63,078 bases of DNA, from assembly GCA_011526045.1 (NCBI GenBank), contig WYBE01000056.1, positions 1-63,078 of the forward strand, given 5' to 3'. Below are positions 26,698 to 33,036 of this stretch, piece by piece. The stretch's first letter is position 1; each line of letters opens with the position of its first letter. This DNA comes from Nevskiales bacterium. GTDB taxonomy: Bacteria > Pseudomonadota > Gammaproteobacteria > Steroidobacterales > GCA-2729495. The position numbers and the translations under genes are program-made. The notes beneath the pieces were generated by a model that was not told the origin of the DNA, did no database searches, and saw only the letters and a list, made by a program, of their open reading frames with translations.

Positions 26698-27080
26698 CGC
26701 TCGCCCTCCGTGGCGACATGCTTCGTATGAATCCGGAGCGTCCGGCGATATGGATCGCTGTAGCGGAACGGCGGCTCGTCGCCTGGGGCCATGACTTCGT
26801 ACACGAAGGTCGCCGGTCCATCGGTCTCGCGGACATGGTCGCCCGCCTTGGGCAGCGTCTGCACGCCTTCCAGCACGAGATCTGCCGTCAGCAAGAGGTA
26901 GTCCCGCGACTCGGTCTTGTGGATCACGCCGAACTCGTCGGCCTGCTCGAACTCCGTCCGGCCGATGGTTGCCTGCACATCAACGGTCTTGCCGCCGCGC
27001 TCATAGGTCACCGTCCGCGTTAAGTGGCGCGTCCGTTGATCCTCGAGCCAGGCCGATCCTCGTTCGAGCAGGTCCGCCAC
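26694..27080 (-). CDS. Phage head-tail joining/head closure protein
   Basis: 128 residues: starts MADLLERGSAWLEDQRTRHL, then strands TVTYERGGKTVDVQATIGRT and a Thr/Asp region with GPATFVYEVMAPGDEPPFRY and a final strand with TLRIHTKH. This is the general layout of head-closure proteins such as gpFII/gp16 analogues. GTG start at 27080. It lies between the capsid cement proteins and the tail completion protein. Confidence 0.65.
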   Translation of the reverse strand: MADLLERGSAWLEDQRTRHLTRTVTYERGGKTVDVQATIGRTEFEQADEFGVIHKTESRDYLLLTADLVLEGVQTLPKAGDHVRETDGPATFVYEVMAPGDEPPFRYSDPYRRTLRIHTKHVATEGER

Positions 27081-27088
27081 GGGCTACC

Positions 27089-27427
27089 TCACTGCGACAA
27101 GCGCACCCGCGCGAACATGCTCGTGTCGGCCGCCGCCTTGATGGTCTTGCCGACGTACTTGTTCGCGCCGCTGCCGTCGCTGGCGGTGACGATCTTGTTC
27201 GTCGCATCCCAATAAACCTTCGTCCCGACGGGGATGGCCGAACCGGCGGCCGTGGACTTGGGCAGGTCGAAGATGCCGGAGATGGCCAGCGATCCTAGCG
27301 TGCTGCCGCGGATGTCCTTGCGCACAACCCCGACCAGGTCGCCCTGCACGACCACGTCGCCGGCGGCCAGGTTGACGTCGGGGATGTGATCGATGTTGAG
27401 CCCACGCTGCACATACCTCGCGTTCAC
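27089..27427 (-). CDS. DUF2190 capsid cement protein, second tandem copy
   Basis: 112 residues, about 45% identical by eye to the neighbouring 27469-27807 product: both carry GSLA-SGIFD-PKSTAAGSAI and KVYWDA/LVYWDA and end in RVRLSQ/RVRVSQ. DUF2190 proteins decorate the outside of phage capsids. GTG 27427 has AGGAGG in front. Tandem copies suggest either duplication with one redundant copy, or two different decoration sites on the capsid. Confidence 0.85.
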   Translation of the reverse strand: MNARYVQRGLNIDHIPDVNLAAGDVVVQGDLVGVVRKDIRGSTLGSLAISGIFDLPKSTAAGSAIPVGTKVYWDATNKIVTASDGSGANKYVGKTIKAAADTSMFARVRLSQ

Positions 27428-27468
27428 GTTGTTACCTCCTCAATCCGGTGGTCTGGATGTCCTCACGA

Positions 27469-27807
27469 TCACTGCGACACGCGCACGCGCACAATCGCAT
27501 CCGCATCGACGGTCGCCGTGACAGCCTTGCCGATCTGCTTGTTGCCTGTGGCGGTCTTGGTCGCGACCTTGGCGACCGCATCCCAGTACACGAGGGTCCC
27601 CGCCGAGATGGCCGAGCCGGCGGCCGTCGATTTGGGAAAGTCGAAGATGCCCGACACGGCCAGCGAGCCGAGCATGTTGGCAGGGATCGCCGTCCGTGCG
27701 ATGCCGACCAGGTCTGCCTGGACAATGACGTCGCCGGCATTCACGTCGGCGGCGGGCTTGTAGTCGACCGCCGCGCCTTCAGATACGAACTTCACCAGCA
27801 TCGCCAT
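27469..27807 (-). CDS. DUF2190 capsid cement protein, first tandem copy
   Basis: 112 residues: MAMLVKFVSEGAAVDYKPAA, GDVIVQADLVGIARTAIPA, a central GSLAVSGIFDFPKSTAAG and ending VRVRVSQ. ATG 27807 follows AAGGAG. It is directly downstream of the capsid gene, the normal place for a decoration protein, and is paired with a diverged copy 41 nt further on. Confidence 0.85.
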   Translation of the reverse strand: MAMLVKFVSEGAAVDYKPAADVNAGDVIVQADLVGIARTAIPANMLGSLAVSGIFDFPKSTAAGSAISAGTLVYWDAVAKVATKTATGNKQIGKAVTATVDADAIVRVRVSQ

Positions 27808-27858
27808 GTGCGTTTACTCCTTCGTGGCTATGAGCCTTCGTGTCTCAGTGCGTTCCGA

Positions 27859-29889
27859 TTACGCCTCACCCTTCGCCTTGACGCCGGCCCGCGGCTCCTG
27901 CATTGCCACACCGAAGTCGTGATACCCGCGCATCTGGATGCCCAGCACGTTGAAGTCCGCCTCGGCCGTCTCGATGGTGGGTGACTCCTGGCCGTTCAGG
28001 AACGCGACTTCGATCACCGCCAGGTCGTTGGGATCGGCGAGCAAGTACCAAGCCTTCTCGGAGTAACCGGTGTACGCCGGGTTCGACAGATACCGGCTGA
28101 CCTCTGTCCGGAACTTGCCGGCATGCGGGTTGGCGATGGGGAACTTGGTATTGGCCGTCGTATCGCGGATCTCCAGCGACTTGAACAGCATCGTGCTCAT
28201 CGCCGACAGCGCCGGCGGCACGAGCAGGACCGCAGGCATGACGCCGATGGGCTTGCCCTCGGAGTCGACTTGCTTCATGAACGTGACCTCGGCCGTTGAG
28301 AGGCCGTCAATGCCCAGCGCCGTGTCGGCCCCGCTGATGTAGTTGGCCTTGGCCACGGTGAAGAAGGTCGCGTTGTCCATGAAGATGGCCCAGAAGACGT
28401 CGTTGATCTTCAGGCCGCTGCCGCGACCCAGCTTGCGCGGGACGCTGGTGATCGCGCCCAGGTCGTCGTTGATGATGTCGCGTCGGTCGATGGAGAGCAT
28501 GAGGCCGTAGGTGTCGGCGCGATTGGTATAGCTCTCCTCGCCAAGCATGCCGTGCTTGAGTTCACCGCCCGGCGCGACCTTCTCGTACTGATCACGGCCG
28601 ACCAGCCGGTAGCTCGTGACCGTCTTGAAGTCGTTGACGTTGCGAATGGCACAGATATTCCGCCACGCCCGCTCGACGGCGTAGAAGCCTTCGAGCAGGA
28701 ACTTGTTGGCGACATTTGACAGAATGCCTCCGATGTCGATGGACGAGAATCCTGCCTGGAGGTTCTGGGCGAACGCGAAGCGCAGCACGGATCGGCTGTC
28801 GCGGAAGCTGCGGCCGGTGTAGCCGTTGGCCCAGGCGGCTTCGAGCAGAAGCTCCTGCAGCCCGATGCCGCCGCGGAAACGCTTCGACGCGGCGTCGAGC
28901 GTCTTCTCATCGAAGTGCTCCTCCACCTTGGCCAGCTTGGCCGTCAGCATGCAGGCCGCCTCGAGCACAGTGCCGTTCATGGAGTTGTCCACCGCATGAA
29001 TCGCGGGCGCCTTGGGCCGCGAAGCGCGGAGGATCTCCAGTTCCGTGCGGTCCTGGGTCCAGCCGCCGGCGATGGCCTTCTCCTCGATCTCCGGGAAGCG
29101 ACCCGCGCAGATGCGGCGGATGGCCGCCAGGCGCTTGGTCTCAGCCACGGCGCTGGCGCGCAGTTCGCCCACCGGATCGGCGGGCGCGCCGGCCTCCTTG
29201 CCGGGCGCTTCCCGCTCCGCGTCGCGCGTGGTGGTTCCGGCATTGGCCTCCGTGCCGCTCTCCGGCTCGCGCGTCGATTCGTGTTCAGTGCCATCCATGA
29301 CGCTCTTCTCCTGTTGCTGCGCCGCGATGGTCGCGGCGGTATTGCCATCTGCGCCGAGGTCCACGAAGCTGATCTCACCGAGGGACGTCTTGCGGGCGAC
29401 GTACAGCGGCCCTTCGAAGTTGCGGCCATTCACGACGACCGGCTTGCCGGCGCGGATGAATTCGCTGTCCTGCACGACCGCGCCGATCGACGCCTGCCAC
29501 GGGAAGCCGCGCTTGCCGCTGACCACGATCTCACGGGCCGCCGGCGTATCGCGCGATACGATGCCCTCGGCCACGAGGCGCCCGCCTTCGATGGCGATCC
29601 GTTCGGTATGGCCGACGCCCGAATACATGCTGTGGCCGAATCGGATCGGCCGGCGCTGCGATGGGATGGCCATGCCTTCCAGGTCCACGACCACCGGGAA
29701 CCGCCAGCCATCGATCCGCATGGCGTCGCCGGTGTACGCGACCATGCTGAAGCGCGGCAGCGGTTCGGGTTGTCCCTCGGCGCTGGCCGCGGCGATGGAC
29801 AGCTCGCAGCTCGTGCAGAGCAGTTGCAGGTGATCCGGCGCCTTTTCGTCAGCAGCGCGCGGCGCGGGCATCGGCGTCTTCCGTGACAT
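27859..29889 (-). CDS. Prohead protease fused to major capsid protein
   Basis: 676 residues from ATG 29889 (AGGAGG nine bases upstream; the ATG at 29898 touches the AGGAGG). Residues about 25-200 resemble a phage prohead protease: RFSMVAYTGDAMRIDGW, the His candidate in IRFGHSMYSG, the Ser candidate in FPWQASIGA, and EISFVDLGADGNT. A charged linker of Glu/Ala/Gly (about 200-260) follows, then a Mu-type or HK97-fold capsid domain with DVFWAIFMDN, GVMPAVLLVPPAL and the ending FGVAMQEPRAG. The linker may act as the scaffold (delta) segment removed during maturation. Confidence 0.85.
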   Translation of the reverse strand: MSRKTPMPAPRAADEKAPDHLQLLCTSCELSIAAASAEGQPEPLPRFSMVAYTGDAMRIDGWRFPVVVDLEGMAIPSQRRPIRFGHSMYSGVGHTERIAIEGGRLVAEGIVSRDTPAAREIVVSGKRGFPWQASIGAVVQDSEFIRAGKPVVVNGRNFEGPLYVARKTSLGEISFVDLGADGNTAATIAAQQQEKSVMDGTEHESTREPESGTEANAGTTTRDAEREAPGKEAGAPADPVGELRASAVAETKRLAAIRRICAGRFPEIEEKAIAGGWTQDRTELEILRASRPKAPAIHAVDNSMNGTVLEAACMLTAKLAKVEEHFDEKTLDAASKRFRGGIGLQELLLEAAWANGYTGRSFRDSRSVLRFAFAQNLQAGFSSIDIGGILSNVANKFLLEGFYAVERAWRNICAIRNVNDFKTVTSYRLVGRDQYEKVAPGGELKHGMLGEESYTNRADTYGLMLSIDRRDIINDDLGAITSVPRKLGRGSGLKINDVFWAIFMDNATFFTVAKANYISGADTALGIDGLSTAEVTFMKQVDSEGKPIGVMPAVLLVPPALSAMSTMLFKSLEIRDTTANTKFPIANPHAGKFRTEVSRYLSNPAYTGYSEKAWYLLADPNDLAVIEVAFLNGQESPTIETAEADFNVLGIQMRGYHDFGVAMQEPRAGVKAKGEA

Positions 29890-31336
29890 CGCCCTCATCC
29901 TCCTTGTCGTCGTTGTTCGATGGTGCAATCGGCGCGGGCTGCGCCGCGGTCAGACCCAGCTCGCGCATCAGCGCGACTTCGCGGGCCCGCTGACGCAGCT
30001 CGTTCTCCCAATCCAGGCCGCCCTTCGCGTACTCCGCCGCCAGCGTGGTCGTGTTGCTCTGCAAGCGCGTGGCCTGGGCGCTGGCCTCCTTGGCCGGATC
30101 GACATGCTCGAATCCATCCCAGAACCATTGATGCGCAGCGTCGAAGTCGAGCGTGCGGACCGATTGAGGCAGATAGCCTTCGATCAGCACAGCCTCGTTG
30201 AGCCACGCCTTCAGAATGCGGTCCAAGACGACGTCGGCCAGATAGGCCTGATCGATGCGGATGGCCTTGAAGAACGCCTGGTGATCCAGGCGCCCCGAGG
30301 CGTAGTTGTAGCCCGACGAATTCCCGGCCGCGAGATTGAACGGCATGTTCAGGCAGCGGGCGATCTCATTGATCACCTCATGCTTGAAGTCGCTGTAGAC
30401 CGTCGTCGGCTGCTCGGCCTTGATCTGGCCGATCTTCCAGCCGAACGGCATGGTCATCCACGTGCCCCGGTCCATCTCGACCTGGTCCATCGGCTCGACC
30501 TGCGAGGCGTCGGCATCCGCCGCGGCGTCGGTGTAGATGACGCCGGACGGCAGCGCCGCCTGCTCGGCCGCACCGAGCACGGCCAGCGTGTAGCGCCGCA
30601 ACATGGCGAAGAGCGACAGCGAGGATGTGACTTCGGGGATGCCGCGACTCTGGCCCGGGCGCTCGGCGCGGAACAGGTGGATGACAGACTCGACCGGCAT
30701 GACGTCGAAATCGATGCCGCCGGCGCGGAATGCCGCGTTGTCGCCTGGATGCTGCCGGAGCACGTAGTAGGCGACCGGGTTGTTGAACTCGTCGAAGACG
30801 ATGCCGTCGATGGCCTTTGTGTCGCCGCGCGGCAGAGGCCAGGGTGTGCAGACCTGGTCCGCTTCAATCGGCCGCACCTCGAGTTGCACCGGCGCATCAA
30901 TGCGCGGGTTCGTGGAGAGCAGCGCGAAGACCTCGCCGGTTTCGCACTGCGCGATCCGCATGGTGCGGAGCTTGTGCGCCAGGCCGACCGCCTTGGCCCA
31001 ACGGGCGAATTCCTTCTCGATGATGCGATTGGCCTCCGCCTCGGGCGTGAGCATCTGGAGCCGCGGACCGGTGCCGACGACGTAGTTGGCGAGCGTCAGC
31101 ACGATGCCCTTGGCGTAAGAGTTGTTGGCGACCTCGTACCGCGCCCGGCTGCGAAGTGTCCGCCGGACCTCGGCATTGGCAGCGGCGTTGGCCGACAGGT
31201 GGTCGGCATTGGCCCAGTGCCGGCGATTCTCATAGCTCGTCTGCGCCGCGTCATACTTGCCACGCACGACGAGCACGCGACCGCCACGTGGTGCGATGCT
31301 CCGCCGAAGGCCGAGATGTTTGAGCCAGTTGAACAT
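29849..31336 (-). CDS. Phage portal protein (lambda family)
   Basis: 495 residues. It forms the dodecameric ring at the DNA-entry vertex. Recognisable pieces: YDAAQTSYENRRHWANADHL, RRTLRSRARYEVANNSYAKG, IHLFRAERPGQSRGIPEV, and MPFNLAAGNSSGYNYASGRL, all typical of lambda-family (Phage_portal_2) portals. The C-terminus is acidic then Ala-rich (NDDKEDEGDVTEDAD). ATG 31336 abuts the stop of the previous gene (TAGATG). It overlaps the protease-capsid gene by 41 nt. Confidence 0.93.
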   Translation of the reverse strand: MFNWLKHLGLRRSIAPRGGRVLVVRGKYDAAQTSYENRRHWANADHLSANAAANAEVRRTLRSRARYEVANNSYAKGIVLTLANYVVGTGPRLQMLTPEAEANRIIEKEFARWAKAVGLAHKLRTMRIAQCETGEVFALLSTNPRIDAPVQLEVRPIEADQVCTPWPLPRGDTKAIDGIVFDEFNNPVAYYVLRQHPGDNAAFRAGGIDFDVMPVESVIHLFRAERPGQSRGIPEVTSSLSLFAMLRRYTLAVLGAAEQAALPSGVIYTDAAADADASQVEPMDQVEMDRGTWMTMPFGWKIGQIKAEQPTTVYSDFKHEVINEIARCLNMPFNLAAGNSSGYNYASGRLDHQAFFKAIRIDQAYLADVVLDRILKAWLNEAVLIEGYLPQSVRTLDFDAAHQWFWDGFEHVDPAKEASAQATRLQSNTTTLAAEYAKGGLDWENELRQRAREVALMRELGLTAAQPAPIAPSNNDDKEDEGDVTEDADARAARC

Positions 31337-31531
31337 CTACACCGCACCGGGGGGCACGACCTTCGTCATGCGCACGCCCAGACCCTTCTTCGCCGCCTCT
31401 TTCGAGGCCAAATAGCGATCCGCCTCGATCTGGTCCTTCAGATCGTGCTGCTCAACGCTGCCCGAATCCCCCTGGGCGCGCTTAGGGCCGGCGGCGTTTT
31501 CGCGGATCGCATCGGTCAACTCTTCCGCCAT
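31337..31531 (-). CDS. Small helical phage head protein before the portal
   Basis: 64 residues: MAEELTDAIRENAAGPKRA, then a second helix DLKDQIEADRYLASKEAAK, ending RMTKVVPPGAV. In lambda-like head operons this position holds gpW-like connectors, but the sequence does not show the gpW pattern; the name is open. Immediately coupled to the portal gene (stop and start touch). Confidence 0.7.
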   Translation of the reverse strand: MAEELTDAIRENAAGPKRAQGDSGSVEQHDLKDQIEADRYLASKEAAKKGLGVRMTKVVPPGAV

Positions 31532-31535
31532 TGCC

Positions 31536-31667
31536 TTACTGCTCCAGCCACGCCAGCCAACGCGCCGCCGCCGCTTGCAGGAGTCGGGCCGAACGAATCA
31601 GCGCCCACTGCCACGAGGAGCGGCGACGCGTTTGCAGCGTGGCAATCGTCGATGAACTACTGCTCAC
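31536..31667 (-). CDS. Very small basic phage protein (43 residues)
   Basis: GTG 31667 overlaps the end of the previous gene by 11 nt and the TAA at 31536 lies four bases before the next ATG, so it fills a 125-nt gap exactly. The product is Ser-rich at the start, then a basic amphipathic helix with four Trp (SSWQWALIRSARLLQ, RWLAWLEQ). No family. The tight fit with neighbours is the main support; it could also be spurious because there is no strong ribosome site. Confidence 0.45.
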   Translation of the reverse strand: MSSSSSTIATLQTRRRSSWQWALIRSARLLQAAAARWLAWLEQ

Positions 31668-32028
31668 GAGGATGATCCGCCGCGCGTGCGATGACCGAGT
31701 ACGGCCGACCCGGCTCGACGATGTTGACTCGCTTCGTCACGGGCACGTCCGGCACGAGATCGAACTCGAACACCTGCGCCCCGTTGAACTGGGTCGCGGC
31801 CTCGAAGTTCTGCCGGTACAGTTCCGCCTCCGGCGCATCCGCCTGGATCACGACCGCCTGCCCGTACGTCAGGCCGGACAGAGGCGATCCGTCCGCGTCC
31901 GTGCTGGGCGGCGTGAACGTGAACTCGCCGGCCGAGTTGGAGATCTGCTGAACGGACAGGCCCGGAGCCCCGGGTGCCTGGATGTCCAGGGTGTCGAGCG
32001 TCGCAATCGTCGTCGGTCCAAAACCCAT
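31657..32028 (-). CDS. Hypothetical phage protein with a beta-sandwich-like pattern
   Basis: 123 residues from ATG 32028, which has AGGAGG six bases upstream; longer frames upstream lack a ribosome site. The sequence alternates strands and turns (FGPTTIATLDTLDIQAPGAP, GLTYGQAVVIQADAPEAELY, VTKRVNIVEPGRPYSVIARA). It looks like a small immunoglobulin or fibronectin-like fold and might be a head decoration or moron product. First gene of the head block after the metal-sensor unit. Confidence 0.6.
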   Translation of the reverse strand: MGFGPTTIATLDTLDIQAPGAPGLSVQQISNSAGEFTFTPPSTDADGSPLSGLTYGQAVVIQADAPEAELYRQNFEAATQFNGAQVFEFDLVPDVPVTKRVNIVEPGRPYSVIARAADHPREQ

Positions 32029-32204
32029 CGTTTGCCTCCTTGCTGTTGGGCTGCACCAAGTCCAAGAGACAGCGGTAATCGCCGCTGACCCGCATCGGTT
32101 GTCCATGGGTTACTTATGCTGTCGGGGTCGAACGTGCGCACTGAGAGATGACGAGATCGTGATTCGTTACACGGGTAGAACGTGGCTGACTGTAGGAAAG
32201 GCAG

Positions 32205-32235
32205 AACCCCCGGCGCTGAAGCCACGCCGGGGGTT
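32205..32235 (-). terminator. Strong hairpin ending the metal-sensor unit
   Basis: AACCCCCGGCG, a 9-base loop, and CGCCGGGGGTT form a perfect 11-bp GC-rich stem about 20 nt after the stop of the 57-residue Cys-rich gene. No long U-tract follows, so efficiency is uncertain, but no other structure of this strength is seen in the late region. The 176 bp between this hairpin and the next gene (32029-32204) holds no gene I can support. Confidence 0.6.
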
Positions 32236-32254
32236 CAAAATCTGGACGGCAAGC

Positions 32255-32428
32255 CTACTTCTTCTGATTCAGAGGGCAGCACTTAGGGCAGGGCAGTTCC
32301 TCGCCGGTCAACGGACAGACGTAGCCTTCCGCCTTGGGAGCCGTCGCTGTCCGACTCTGGGCATACAGCGCGCCGCCAGCCACGACCAGCGGAAGCGCGA
32401 GCAGCCCGCGCCATAACCACTTACGCAT
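32255..32428 (-). CDS. Small Cys-rich exported protein downstream of the metal sensor
   Basis: 57 residues: MRKWLWRGLLALPLVVAGG is a signal peptide or membrane anchor, followed by a short mature part with six-residue-spaced cysteines: YVCPLTGEELPCPKCCPL. Four Cys with Pro next to three of them suggest a soft-metal or redox site outside the membrane. Start ATG 32428; the gene ends just before the hairpin at 32205-32235. It is the only gene after the CsoR-type regulator in this unit, so it is the probable regulated product. Confidence 0.75.
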   Translation of the reverse strand: MRKWLWRGLLALPLVVAGGALYAQSRTATAPKAEGYVCPLTGEELPCPKCCPLNQKK

Positions 32429-32477
32429 AGGTCACCTCGCAAACAAGAGGTTCGCCGGATCACGGACCACGCATCCG

Positions 32478-32768
32478 CTACTTGGCGAACTTGAAAATGA
32501 CATCCATCAATTCGTCGTACACATCCGAATTGCCCGACCGGATCGCGTCAGTGGCGCAGCGTTCCAGATAGTTCCGCAGCACCGTCTTGCTGACGCCACG
32601 CAGCGCAGCCTCGATGCTGCTGAGTTGGTTCAGCACCTCGACGCACGGGCGCTGTGCTTCGATCATGCGGGCGACGCCTCGGACCTGGCCTTCGATCCGG
32701 CTTAGGCGGTCTTGGACGCCGCGCTGCACTTCGTCGCTGTAGATCGGTAGGGCCGTCTTCTTGGCCAT
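32478..32768 (-). CDS. CsoR/RcnR/FrmR-family (DUF156) sensor repressor
   Basis: 96 residues, all-helical: LSRIEGQVRGVARMIEAQRP is the family's first-helix signature. CsoR copper sensors use Cys-x(n)-His-x3-Cys; here Cys is present in RPCVEV, the His position in VLRNYLERC is Asn, and the last Cys is present. A Cys-Asn-Cys set argues against simple Cu(I) sensing and leaves persulfide/thiol or other metals open. ATG 32768 follows AGGAGG by eight bases. It has its own promoter with an overlapping operator and controls, at least, itself and the Cys-rich gene 32255-32428. Confidence 0.9.
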   Translation of the reverse strand: MAKKTALPIYSDEVQRGVQDRLSRIEGQVRGVARMIEAQRPCVEVLNQLSSIEAALRGVSKTVLRNYLERCATDAIRSGNSDVYDELMDVIFKFAK

Positions 32769-32788
32769 CAATGCAACCTCCTATAGCC

Positions 32789-32831
32789 ATACCCCCTACC
32801 GGTATAATAGCACTCGGCCACATCGAGTCAA
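32789..32831 (-). promoter_or_regulatory. Promoter and operator of the metal-sensor unit
   Basis: On the minus strand TTGACT (32826-32831), a 16-bp spacer and TATTAT (32804-32809) form a good sigma70 promoter. Overlapping its downstream edge is 32789-32805, an imperfect inverted repeat reading ATACC-GGTAGG-GGGTAT, matching the AT-flanked G-tract style of DUF156 repressor operators. Bound repressor would cover the transcription start, giving autoregulation. Confidence 0.7.
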
Positions 32832-32850
32832 CCGTCGTGGAATTTCATAC

Positions 32851-33036
32851 CTAGCCCGCAGCGTGCTCGTAGGTGGTGACCCGCCGCCCGCAGTGGCGAC
32901 ATTCGCGCCGCCGCATGATTCGGCCTTCGCGGAATGCGCGCGTGTAAAGGACGCGGAAATGACCGCATCCGCACCTCGGGCAACGAATACCCCGAGGTTC
33001 ATCCGCGGCAGGCTTGGCGACTGCGTCCTCCTTCAT
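32851..33036 (-). CDS. Small zinc-ribbon protein (NrdR-like N-terminal ribbon)
   Basis: 61 residues with two CxxC knuckles: IRCPRCGCGHFRVLYTR and RRRECRHCGRRVTTYEH. The spacing and the RRRxC-x-x-CGRR-TTYE ending are those of the NrdR zinc ribbon, without the ATP-cone. Start ATG 33036 overlaps the terminase stop as ATGA. Phage zinc ribbons of this type often act as small transcription or DNA-binding regulators (Ogr-like); that role is inferred. Confidence 0.75.
   Translation of the reverse strand: MKEDAVAKPAADEPRGIRCPRCGCGHFRVLYTRAFREGRIMRRRECRHCGRRVTTYEHAAG

Noticed and set aside
30104..31675. 523-codon plus-strand open frame over the portal gene
   Set aside because: Shadow of the portal gene, which has strong family features.
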